This document shows positions 46,648 to 56,906 of a DNA stretch of 64,000 nt, piece after piece. Source of the DNA: Hypericum androsaemum. Lineage: Eukaryota; Streptophyta; Magnoliopsida; Malpighiales; Hypericaceae. How positions within the stretch are numbered: the first letter of the stretch is position 1; each line of letters opens with the position of its first letter. Where the stretch lies: assembly GCA_963995505.1 (NCBI GenBank), contig OZ023189.1:15151495-15215494 (forward strand), given 5' to 3'. Made by a program: the position numbers and the translations under genes. The notes under the pieces were generated by a model, which was not told where the DNA came from, did no database searches, and saw only the letters and a list, made by a program, of their open reading frames with translations.

Positions 46648-48738
46648 CTAGTCGGATGTGTTTGTGCTTTCACCGGTTGTGGCATCATCGAGGTCGTATA
46701 GTTGGTCGGGATTTTTCCGGACTAATTCTTGTTGTCGTCTTTCCGCCTTAGTCCAATCGGCGACCAATGCTTGTGCCTCCAAAGATTGCGGTGTCATTGA
46801 GTACCGGTGTTCATCCAAAATATTACCTCCTGCACTAAATGCTTGTTCCACGGCAACCGTCAAAATCGGACAAGCGAGCAATTCTTTTACAACAATTGAC
46901 ATAACCAGAAATTGTTCTACATGGTTGTTCCACCATTCTAATAAAGAAAAACTAGAAGATTTGACAAATGGAATATCAAATTGTGTGTTAAGATATAAAT
47001 CAAATTCCGAATTGGTTAAACTTATTCCTCGGGGTCTTTTTTGTTTTTTCATTAACAATCTTTCCGTAAAACTTAATTTTTCACCTTGTGAGGGAGAGGG
47101 AGTTGGTTTATTAGATGTAGAAGCATTATTCCTAATACTATATTCACTCATTAAATCTAAAATATCTTTTTTTACATTGTTTGTAATTATTACAATATGA
47201 TCTTCTAGATTTGCAACTTGCAAAAAAATTTCCAAATTTGTGTAATACGCATATAATAAATTTTGTAAACCATCAATTTTAATGTTCGGCATAAAAATGG
47301 TTGCAATTAAATTAAGTTGGAGAATCTTCTTGAAATACTTTAACCATTCGTTAGCCATTTCTGAAACGCATGATGACAATGCAAAATCTTGATAAGCGCT
47401 ACATATTGCCTCCGATATATTACAATAGTAAATGAGATGTAGGATAATAAACACCCAATAAAAGATGTGTAGCATAATTAAAACATTCTAAAAGTTCATT
47501 TAATTTTTCTACAAGGTCCCAATGGTGAGGTTGTAACATAATATTATTAGTTTGATCATTAGATGCAAAAAAATTACATAGAAGTTCTTTGTATGGAAGA
47601 GCTTCTTTTAACAATTCATAAGTCGAATTTCAACGATGTTGAACATCTTGTGGAAAACGTTTTGGTTTCATATTGTTTAATTTGCAAAAATTTTTCCATT
47701 CTTTTAGCAATTTTGGGCGAGCCCATAGTAAATTAAGTGCTTGTTTAATTGGTCCTAATGTAGAGTCTAAAGCTTTAATTCCATCTTGGGTACAAAGATT
47801 AAATATATGACATGCACATCTAATATGAAAAAAATTTCTCCAAATCGTGTACAAAAAATTTCTAAATCTTTAACCATAACATTATTAGAACTTGCATTAT
47901 CTAGAGAAATTGAAAATATTTTTTGAACTAGATTATATTCTTGTAAAATAGTATGCAACATTTTATAACAATTATTCCCACTGTGACTATCATCAAAAAC
48001 TCTATATGCAATTATTCTTTTTTGTATATTCCATTTATTATCAATCCAATGACATGTAACACCAAAATATGAATGTGTTTGCCAATGATCACTCCATATA
48101 TCATAACATATAGAAACTCGACCATCAAAATCAAAGAAAAAAGTTTGTAATTTTTCTTTATTTTTCTTGCATAAATCTTTTACATATCGTGTTAATGTAC
48201 TTCGTGGAACTTTTTTTGCACTAGGATTTAAAGCATTTTGACAATAAGTTGTAAAATTAAGTTTTTCACCAAAACTAAAAGATAAATGTTCGGTAGCAAC
48301 TAATTTAGCTAATTCCTCTATATTATTTTGATCGGTATAATGAAATAAAATATTAGGTGTAGTAGATAATTGAGTTTGTGATTTTTCAAAACCAACTTCA
48401 CATGGATGTTTAGTATTCAAATGAATAGTATAAGTACCATATCCATTCCCGGTTTTGAATTCATATTGTTTACCACAATAATTACATGTAATTTTGAAGA
48501 TACCTTTTTCTCCAGTAGAAATTTTTGTGAAATGCTTAGTAAAAAGTAATGAAGGTGGTCTTTTTACCTTTTGTGAATTGTTGAATATTGAATCAACACT
48601 TTCCCGTTGAGCTTCATCATGGACGTTCATCATTTCTTTCGGAATAGGATAAGTAGAAATCGGTGGAAAATCTGATTCAATAGAATCGTGATGTTCCACA
48701 CGGTTTTCCATACCCTTTTTTGCTCTACTTGATGACAT
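46648..48738 (-). pseudogene. hAT transposase (zinc finger BED / RICESLEEPER-like), broken
   Basis: Start ATG at 48738. The first frame (323 residues, to 47767) has a BED finger with C85, C88, H106 and H111 (CNYCGKQY, HLNTKH). The RNase H-like catalytic core shows CYDIWSD and SLDNASSNN. A frameshift near 47840 leads to GIKALDSTLGPIKQAL. A TGA at about 47632 replaces Trp of the HRWNSTYELL motif. Another shift near 47430 leads to the last frame, with the DUF4413 remainder and the hATC dimerisation block (FLVMSIVVKELLACPIL, then VEQAFSAGG). Only three small lesions separate it from an open frame, so decay is recent. Confidence 0.92.
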
Positions 48739-49044
48739 AATTATATAGTAATATGAGTAATTATATGAGAAATATGACTAATATATCTAATTAGTAAACT
48801 TGAGGGAGAATTTATATAGCTCAAATTTTCAATAAGAGAAGTAGAGAATTGAGATTGGAATGTGTAAAATTTGAAGAATAAGAGGTGATATTTATAGAGT
48901 TTGGAAGAAATTCTGAATTTATTTAAAAAAATTAAAAAGTACCAACAATAAAAAAAGGTAACCTGGGGATTTAAACGGTAACAAAAAAATGGTCAGAAAA
49001 ATGGTAATTTGCCCCTGACGTCAGCAAAATTCAAATAACACCTG

Positions 49045-49071
49045 CCCCCCCCCCCCCCCCCCCCCCCCCCC
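49045..49071. repeat. homopolymer C run (about 27 C)
   Basis: A run of about 27 cytosines in the subterminal region of the hAT element. The corresponding position of the sister copy near 36836 has only about six C. It is either a recent slippage expansion or an assembly or sequencing error. Confidence 0.85.
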
Positions 49072-49434
49072 TTTTGAATTTTTATGAATTCGAATCGAAT
49101 TCGATACGAATTTGAATCGAATTCGATACGAATTTGGTACGAATTCAACTCGAATCGAATTCTCAAAATGAATTCGAATTGAATTCGCCGGTTTTACGAA
49201 TTACAAAAAACTTGAACCGTATTCAATTCTTATCATGACAAATTCGAATCGAACTTTTTGATGAATCGAATTATTGTCGAATCGAATCGAATTTTTTACG
49301 AATCGAATCGAATCGAATCATGAATCAGATTCAATTCATGGCCAGGTCTAATTCCACTTCCCCATGTCAATCCCCCAACTAGATTTTGAGGGTTTTGTGA
49401 TTTTTTGGCAAAATTTTTTTGGTAAGTATTTTTT

Positions 49435-50198
49435 GGGTAAATTATCCTCAGGTCTTTGGTTTATAATTTTATTATTTTTAGGTCCCTGGTTTTTCAAAAT
49501 AGTATATATCGTCCCTGTTTTTTAGAAAAATGTTGGTCTCGGGTTCCTGGCTAACATCAGCACCTATTTTTTCTTTTTTTGTCATATGAAATGACCAAAA
49601 TACTCTCGAACAAAAAAATAAAAAATTATAATCTTCAACCTTAAGATGCTCATGAACACTTTCCTAGAGATCAACCTAAAATTTTTCAAAATCAAATAAC
49701 ATATTTTCTATCACCAAATCATCAACCTAAATCACATCAAACAACAAAAATAGATTAAATTTTTCCAACCCAAATCATCAAGTCCCCATCCCCAGCGAAG
49801 GCATCTAAGAACACTAAATCAATTTCAATTTCTGAGACAAGGAGATGGGGAGGCCGACTTCCAATCATCTTCCTCGCCCAAATCTTCAAAACCACTTCGG
49901 TTCATCTTCTACTCACAAATTGAAAACACCATGGAACCCTAAGGCATAAAAGTTTTCTGGGTTCGATTTCCATGATTTAAATTTCCATGGTTTAGATAAA
50001 CTGAACAGTAAACCAATTTCTGGGTTCATCTTCTGCTTGTTGGTCTCAAGAACTCCATGGGCAAAGCCGAAATCACCATCACCACCACTAACGCCCGGGT
50101 TCCGGTTCCCTCCCGCCGTCGCTAAAGGAGGAGAGGTTGGAGCATTACAACTTCCGGCGTCGGTGTCAACCGGAGGGATATCGACTAGCTCGATTTCA
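49435..50198. mobile_element. single MULE-type arm and adjacent sequence
   Basis: From 49435 the sequence GGGTAAATTATCCTCAGG and the following phrases (ggtccctgg, gtcatatgaaatgaccaaaatac) match the arm style of MULEs A-F. I could not find the opposite arm. Interior-like sequence follows, ending in a GC-richer 190 bp (50030-50190) of unrecognised coding look. Probably a truncated Pack-MULE. Confidence 0.5.
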
Positions 50199-50362
50199 GA
50201 TCGAAACTTTTATTCGATTTCAGTTATCGAATAAATTATTCAAGTTCCAACCCTAAATTGAAAAAAAAATTCGATTTAGGTCACTTTTTGCACTCTCTCT
50301 CCTCCCTCCCCCTCTCTCTTCCCCCTTTTTTTCTCCCTCCCTCACCCGCTCTCTCTCTTAAG
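50199..50362. repeat. copy 1 of a 165-bp direct repeat (arm of a foldback element)
   Basis: agatcgaaacttttattcga and the following CT-rich tract recur at 53407-53573 in the same orientation with few differences. In the second location it is the left arm of an inverted-repeat structure. Confidence 0.85.
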
Positions 50363-51289
50363 GAAGTTTTGAGTATCCAACGGTTCGCGACGCTTCGAGG
50401 ATAGTTGTGCTACGAACTCGAAGTAAAAAAGTCGTTGTATCTTGGAAACAATTGCCGTAGCCCATAAGCACTTAATACGGAGCAATCTCGTCTTACGGAG
50501 AAAGAATCAAATTCTTGCCTCGACTTTAGATCCTAATCAAGTACACCATCCTCTGGGTTACAACAACAACTCCGAAGTAATTACATGAAAAGCAAAGCTG
50601 GGTTGCACGGGAAGCAAGCCACAGCAAAGAACATTCTTGTTAACAAGCACACCTAGAACACCGAAACATGTACAAAGCAAATGGTGGAAAAAGCTACGCC
50701 AGAGCACCTAGAACATCCCGACCATTTTGGTGGTGAAATTTGGAAGAGAGACCCGACAGTAGGACCACTCCGAGGTGCGCCACCTTTGATTAACTTGCCA
50801 GTAAGTATTACATTTTGCAATGTAATGAGAGTGTTTCGCTGGCGTTAGTTCGCAATTAACCAAATTTATTTTAAGATGGCGTTAGTTTGGTGATTTATAC
50901 ATTATGGACATTGGTTTCGAGCAACTTTTGGATAATATTTCATATATCGTTTGCAAAAGTAGTTAATTAGTTTATAAAAGTTGATACTCCATATACCATT
51001 GTCTAAAAGTTTGGTGTTAAATATGAAAATTCTAATATAATATATAAGAGAATTGTTCCCTTGTCGTTATTATCCTCACAACTTATGTTTTATCTTAAGT
51101 TGATAAAATTCCCTTTAGATCTCATTCTTGTGGAATATCCATCCAATATATTCAGATCTGTTACATAAAGAAATATTCATCCACCTGATATCTATCCCGG
51201 TCTCTTCAAATCTACACATTTTTTCAGATCTCTCATATTTAGAGTTTAAAATCACTTTCAAATCCACACATTAATTAGCAAGGATTCTT
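50363..51289. other. unassigned sequence
   Basis: No family match in any frame. The segment 50390-50800 has balanced base composition and may be exon or retroelement leader sequence, but I cannot name it. Confidence 0.4.
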
Positions 51290-52685
51290 GCAATTAGTAT
51301 TAGAATCAGGGCAAGGTGTGTCTTTTACAAAAATCTCTTTATGAATCAAAGTTGGCCAGCAAACAATGATTTGCTAAATTGACCTCTTTACTTCTTGCTA
51401 TGGGTTTTGTTCAATCCTAAAGTGATCATTCTTTGTTAACTATGGTGGACTCTGCTGGTTTTTTCCTAGCATTATTGGTTTATGTTGATGATATAGTGTT
51501 GATAGGGGAATCTACTCAGTCCATTGCAACAGTTCAGCGGCATTTTAGTACCAAATTGAAGGTTAAAGATCTTGGTGAACTAAAATACTTCTTGGGTCTT
51601 GAGCTGGATAGACAACCTGATGGACTTCATCCATGTCAAAAGAAATATACCTTGGATCTTCTAACAGAAATTGGGTTCTTGGGATGTAAACCAGTTTTCA
51701 CACCTACAGAACCTGGTTTTACACTTTTTGCAGAAGAAGATCCTAGTCATCTCTTGGATGATATTCATGTGCCTGTTGATGAGGAAGAGTGTACACTTGA
51801 TCCAACTGTTACTTTTACATCTTCTTCTTACAGGAAATTGATAGACAAGCTCCTGTACTTGACTACAACTCGTCCAGATATCACTTTTGGAGTACAACAT
51901 CTAAGCCAATTTAATAGCAAACCTTCTCATAATCACATGAAGGATACACAACGTGTTCTTCGTTATCTGAAATGTAACCTAGAAGCTGGTATTCTCTTTT
52001 CCAATAGGTCTGACTTTCAGTTAAAGGGGTTATGTAGACAGTGATTATGTGAATTGCTTTGATACTCGTCAATTTGTTATTGGTTATGCGGTGTTCCTTG
52101 GTGATTCTCTGATTGCCTGAAAATCAAAGAAACAGACTACAGTTTTGTGTTCCTCATCTGAAGCAGAGTACAAAGCTCTTGCTCAGCTGACTAATGAACT
52201 ACAGTGACTGCAATATATTCTTCAGGATTTACACATACCTCTCTTAGGTCCCTCATTGGTTTATTGTGACAATCATTCTACCATTTATATAGCAGAAAAT
52301 CATATTTTTCATGAGCGTGCTAAATATATCGAGATAGACTGTCATGTCACTCGAGAAAAGGTCCAACAAGGTTTGCTAAAGCTCTTTCATGTGCCTACAA
52401 AATATCAGGTTGCTGACTTGTTTACAAAGGGCTTATTTGGGAAACAACATCATTATTTGGTGTCCAAGTTGGGCATGATTGACATCCATGCTCCAACTTG
52501 CGGGAGGCTGTTGTCGAAAAGTGTACCAAGTGCAGCATGCTTTGGCTCTCTGAGTTTAAAACTTTAGCGTGTTGTACTTGGGACATTTTAGTCATTGTAT
52601 AGCTAAGGATATTAGTATAAATACTGGGATACATTGTGTACCAATGGTAGAGACCTATAATAAAGAGAACAATTTTATTTCTTCA
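51290..52685 (+). mobile_element. 5'-truncated copia element 3 with 3' LTR
   Basis: Plus-strand reverse-transcriptase/RNase H remains (below) end at a purine tract (gcgggaggc). A 177-bp presumed LTR follows (52509-52685), starting TGTTGTCG and ending TTCA, with a TATA-like tataaata (52615) and aataaag (52660). Everything upstream of the reverse transcriptase palm is missing. It belongs to a different copia lineage from elements 1 and 2. Confidence 0.85.
51433..52510 (+). pseudogene. copia reverse transcriptase palm and RNase H remnant
   Basis: The frame 51433-52044 has the catalytic LLVYVDDIVLIG, VKDLGELKYFLGLEL and LIDKLLYLTTTRPDI. After a frameshift the RNase H reads YVNCFDTRQFVIGY, SSSEAEYKALAQLTNELQ and VYCDNHSTIYIA, then HIEIDCH-like and KYQVADLFTKGL. 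A stop at about 52119 and another near 52203 interrupt it. Confidence 0.88.
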
Positions 52686-52689
52686 GTTT

Positions 52690-53400
52690 TCCCCTTTTTG
52701 CTCCAAGCCAAGTAACCGTCTCCGTCCAACTTGGAAGCTCCGATTAAGCTCTGAATGAGCTCTGATAAAGCTTGCCTTTGCTACTTTGACAGACCTTGCA
52801 GTTACAAGCGAGAGATGCTCCACGAAAATACAACTACACCATACAAGATACAAGGCAAAGAAAATCATAAGAGCGTGGGTGGGAATTGTGAAACAAACAG
52901 ACGCGGAGAAAAGAAAATGATAGGGGACCTGGAGGATCTTGTTGAGGACGTAGAGGCGGCGGGCGGCGTATATGCTGGTGATTGGGAACTGCAGGAGGAT
53001 GGTTGGTGGGGAGTTGTCGGAGGAGGGTGGCTAGGGGTTGCAAGGACAAAGAGGGAACTAAACTAAGGAAACCCCCTTCGGTTGGTGCGTTCTTTCATTT
53101 TTTTCTTGCTGGTTTATGGAGGAGAGAACTAAACTAAGAATTAGGAAACCCTCTTCGGTTGGTGATTTCTTTCCTTCTTCTTGCTGTTTTCTGGGGAGAG
53201 GGCGGGAGAGAGAGGCTACTTATTATGAGCAGGAAAGTTTTAAAGTAAGTGGAATAAATGCCCCTCGGAGTCCTAAGTTAGTTATGGTTTTTGGCCCAAA
53301 ATGGTGCTACATTAGTATTTTTTTTTTACCAATTTAGTGTTATTGTTGAAAATATTCTGGATACGGTGTCCCTTTCTTAGGTCAAATTTATTTTTCGACT
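52690..53400. other. unassigned sequence with a short tandem duplication
   Basis: An imperfect duplication of about 70 bp (53050-53118 and 53122-53194) contains gaactaaactaag and cttcggttggtg. Overlapping frames at 52755-53066 have no recognised family. Confidence 0.45.
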
Positions 53401-53406
53401 TTGACC

Positions 53407-54300
53407 CAGATCAAAACTTTTATTCGATTTCAGTTATCGAATAAATTATTCGAGTCCCAACCCTAAATTGATTTTTTTTATTTGGGTCACTTTTTGCACT
53501 CTCCTCCTCCCTCCGGCCTCCCCCTCTCTCTTCCCCTTTTGTTTCTCCCTCCCTCACCCGCTCTCTCTCCTCGGTCTCCTCACTTTCCCTCTATCTCTCT
53601 TCTAGTTTTTTTTTGTGTAGTTACTAAAAAGTCAATTCCATTTACCCTTGTCTCTCTTAAATTCTACTATTCTAAATCAATTCTTAATTTATTTTCAAAA
53701 AATGTCACACATTTATTTGTTCATGAAATTTATTTAAATAACTTGTCTACTATAAATGACACTTGTTATACTTGAACAACATTTCAACTTAAAAAGGTCA
53801 AATTTATGTTTAATATAAATAAATTATTTTATCTAGCAATATATAATTAAGTAAAATTATTCACTATCACAAATCAAATATTTAAAATTGTATTACAAAC
53901 GGGAAGGATTATTTTTGCAAATCCATTATTTATTATCCAATTTAAAATGGCTATCTATAATATTGAATCCAAATTCATTTCATTTTTTAAATATACAATC
54001 TAGAATTCGGACTCACTCGACCGGATAATTTAGATTCGATGTAGGTAAAATTTTAAAATGTGGTAAAATTTCTGACAAATATTTAACATCATTTAAATAA
54101 ATTTCATGAATAAATAAACATGTAATATTTTTTAAAATAAATCAAGAATTGATAAAAATTGTAGAATTTAAGAGAGATAAAATAAATGAAATTGATTTTT
54201 AATAAATACACAAAAAAATAAACTAGAAGAGCCGGGGGTCTCCAGAGAGCGCGCGTGAGGGTGGGAAAAAAGGGGAAGAGAGAGGGGCATCGCAAACAAG
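53407..54300. mobile_element. foldback-type inverted-repeat element
   Basis: The segment at about 53515-53745 (CT-rich tract, cttctagttttttttt, then aagtcaattcc and aatttattttcaaaaaatgt) is inverted at about 54085-54300. The arms are roughly 75-80 percent alike by eye. The loop is AT-rich with no gene. The outer 110 bp of the left side (53407-53515) also occurs at 50199, so the arm belongs to a dispersed family. I could not fix exact ends. Confidence 0.65.
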
Positions 54301-54805
54301 TTCTGCCATGGACTATCAGCCAAACTCCAATCTCTACTTGGAGCAACAATATTCAGCGACTTGATGCTGATGATGATGCAAGAGCACTCAACATGCCCAA
54401 TTCCATGATCTTCGGACAACTCCAAGATCTCCCAAGATCAGAAATGTCAGAGCCTATAAATAGAAATCCTCATCTAACTGTAAGTGACGCGATGTTCATT
54501 TTCTCATTGAATAAAGATTTTTGGAAAAAAAAACCTTATTATCTTTGGATTTATACTAACTGGTATCCAAACATCCATTAAATTGAGTGATTTAGATTTG
54601 AATCGGATAAGTCCTTGAAAAAAATCTCCCAAAAAATATTTCTTTTCTCTAATTTTGTTGAGTCTCTACTATACAGGCCAGAGACTATAACATTGCTTGA
54701 GAATATGGTCAATTTGCCATAGCCAGGAGCTGGTGGTGGTGGCTTGAGGTACATGGAATAATCTAAAGATTGCCTTTAGATGATGGGATTTCCTTGATGT
54801 TCTCT
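54301..54805. other. sequence upstream of the bHLH pseudogene
   Basis: An open plus frame to 54581 has no family match. A TAG (in frame with the bHLH sequence) lies at about 54811, so no start codon is available in this stretch for that frame. Confidence 0.5.
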
Positions 54806-54813
54806 GAGTAGGG

Positions 54814-55618
54814 AAACTTATGGAGCTCCAATGGTGATGGACATGGCCAAGCTCAAGCAGCAGCTTCCTCGGGCGAATCGGAGAACACCACCACCACCAA
54901 GAAGAAGAAGAAGAATGATAGTGGTGCTAATAAGATTGTCGCTACCAAGAGAAAAAGTGTGGCTGATCTAAGTGGCTTTGAATTGGAGAATCCTCCCTTT
55001 GAGGTCTTAGAAAATGATTACTGTTCCATTGCTACAACAGGGTTTAGGCTAATCTCTGATGAAGATCAACCAAAGCAGAAGAAACCCAGATCAGATAATA
55101 GTAATATGAAGAAGCCAAGCTCATCCAATATCAATTTCCAGCAGCCAAGCTCATCATCTTCCTCCATTGACCACGAGCCGGCCCCCGAAGCCATCCAGCA
55201 GATGAAGGAGATGTTCTACAGGGCAGCCGCCTTTCGGTCAGTGAACTTAGACACGGAGGTGGTGGTGGAGAAGCCGAAGAGGAAGAACGTGAAGATCTCG
55301 AGTGACCCACAAACAGTTGCAGCCAGGATGAGGAGTGACAAGATCAGTGACAAGATTAGGGTTTTGCAAAAGCTGGTCCCTGGTGGCTGCAAGATGGACA
55401 CTGCTTCCATGCTTGACGAGGCTGCTAATTACCTCAAGTTCCTTAGGTCACAAGTCAAAGCACTGTAAAATTTAGGGCACAAGCTTGACTCAGTGATGAT
55501 GATGAATAATTACCTTAATCCTTCAACAACAACCATTGCCTTTTCCTCATTACCTCTTAACCATCACCAGCTTTTTCCCATGCAAAGTCACTTTTCATCA
55601 CTCTTCCAAAAGCCCTAA
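54814..55618 (+). pseudogene. bHLH87/HECATE-like transcription factor, decayed
   Basis: Open from about 54814 to a TAA at 55466. The bHLH domain (about 55270-55465) contains [44 protein letters not shown] and FLRSQVKAL, the plant bHLH VIIIb form. Three faults are visible. No ATG exists in frame between the upstream TAG (about 54811) and the domain-bearing sequence. The basic region reads [10 protein letters not shown] where the family has RxRRERISEK, losing the Glu-Arg pair needed for E-box binding. And TAA replaces the expected Glu after KAL, although the following 50 codons (NLGHKLDSV, NYLNPSTTT, to a TAA at 55616) keep the family's C-terminus in frame. A first exon lost upstream would be an alternative to a true start-codon loss. 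Confidence 0.8.
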
Positions 55619-56897
55619 TCAACTCACCCAAAGAATGCAAAAAGAAAAACCCATTAGTCAATTAAGAAGTCTTGTTAGCTTTTTGCTTTGTCATGCTTAG
55701 TCCTTGTATTTTGTTTTCTTTTGAGCAGAAAAAGCTAATATCATGAGGCTAATTATGAATGTTTGATTACACTGTGATTACATTCCTGATTAAGTGACTC
55801 ATCATCATTTTTACTTTCTGCCAAGTGCTTTCAGAAGTTCTATTTCCCCTCCAGGGTTTGGTGCCTCCATTTTATCGAAAATACCTGATATCTGGATACA
55901 CATCAAACCGATTTTTTTAGTTCCGATGTATTTCATAATTTATTTATTTTTAAATTTGATACGCGAAAAGCCCTACCAATTATAGCACCTATGATTGAGA
56001 TCAAGGAGCTAGCGAGAAAGTGATGGCCACTTTAATTGCGCCTTTATGTAATTTGTTTAATCCATCCAATGCACTTGGGCCTCACTTTTCTTGGAGAACT
56101 TTTATGACATTAATTTAATGTAACCTGTTAGCAAACCAATGCAAAAGACATTCTCTTAAGAGTTGCAAACCCAAGCCTGTGGTCCTGTCCCCTAGATTCA
56201 ATCCAAGGCGTGCCCTTGAAAATCCCACTTTTTTCTGGTTGCTTAGCAGATGTATTATGCCTTTTCTTTGGCAGGTTCTCCAATATATTATTACACTAAA
56301 TTTTTTAGATTAATGTGAGTTGATATAAGTACTAAATGATTTGAATTTGTTTAAGAACTTCTCAAGTTAAGTATTTTAATTGTGAAAGATACGATTATGA
56401 GAGCCACTACAATGTTCGACTCTGAATATCAGAATTTTTCGAAAGAATCTCGGCCCTGTATTTTAATCTCGGCTAATGATGTTGTTAAATGATTGCGGTG
56501 ATGATGATGTGGGTTTATTGGCTTCTGCCTCCTTGGCTGGTTCCACAAGTTTGTCTTATAATAGTTGAGAAAAAGTTTCAATTTCAGGTTTTGTGGTTGG
56601 GGATATGTGTTAACTTTAGGCGCATTCTATTTTGTTTAAGTATGTATCAATCATTACTGATTAAGTCCGGTTATATTCAGATAACAAATATAAAAGTACT
56701 AAATCCAAATTAAAAAAATACAAACGAAATACAAATTTATCAGCCATTACACTCACGATGGAGCTACTCAAAATGCACATAGTTACAGAGCATAACGAGG
56801 ATTTTGTTGAGCCAACTCATGTTGTAGGCACATCCTATTTTTCTAGGAGCTTATGCTAGCTTTTTTGGTTTTATTCAACTAGTGAAAGACAGCAATA
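55619..56897. other. AT-rich intergenic region
   Basis: Includes the former 3' region of the bHLH sequence. No gene or bounded element is recognised before the MULE at 56907. Confidence 0.5.
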
Positions 56898-56906
56898 ATT
56901 AAAATA

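Larger units (their letters stand above)
46181..49350 (-). mobile_element. hAT element with coding capacity (3170 bp)
   Basis: Ends TAGACCTTACCACG and GGCCAGGTCTA form the inverted repeat. The 8-bp duplication attccact (46173-46180 and 49351-49358) is perfect. It encodes a BED-finger/hATC transposase on the minus strand, damaged by a stop and frameshifts. Subterminal regions of 400-500 bp carry many copies of GAATTCGAAT/ATTCGAATCG, the likely transposase-binding array. It is the source-type copy of the deletion derivative at 35236-37058. Confidence 0.95.
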
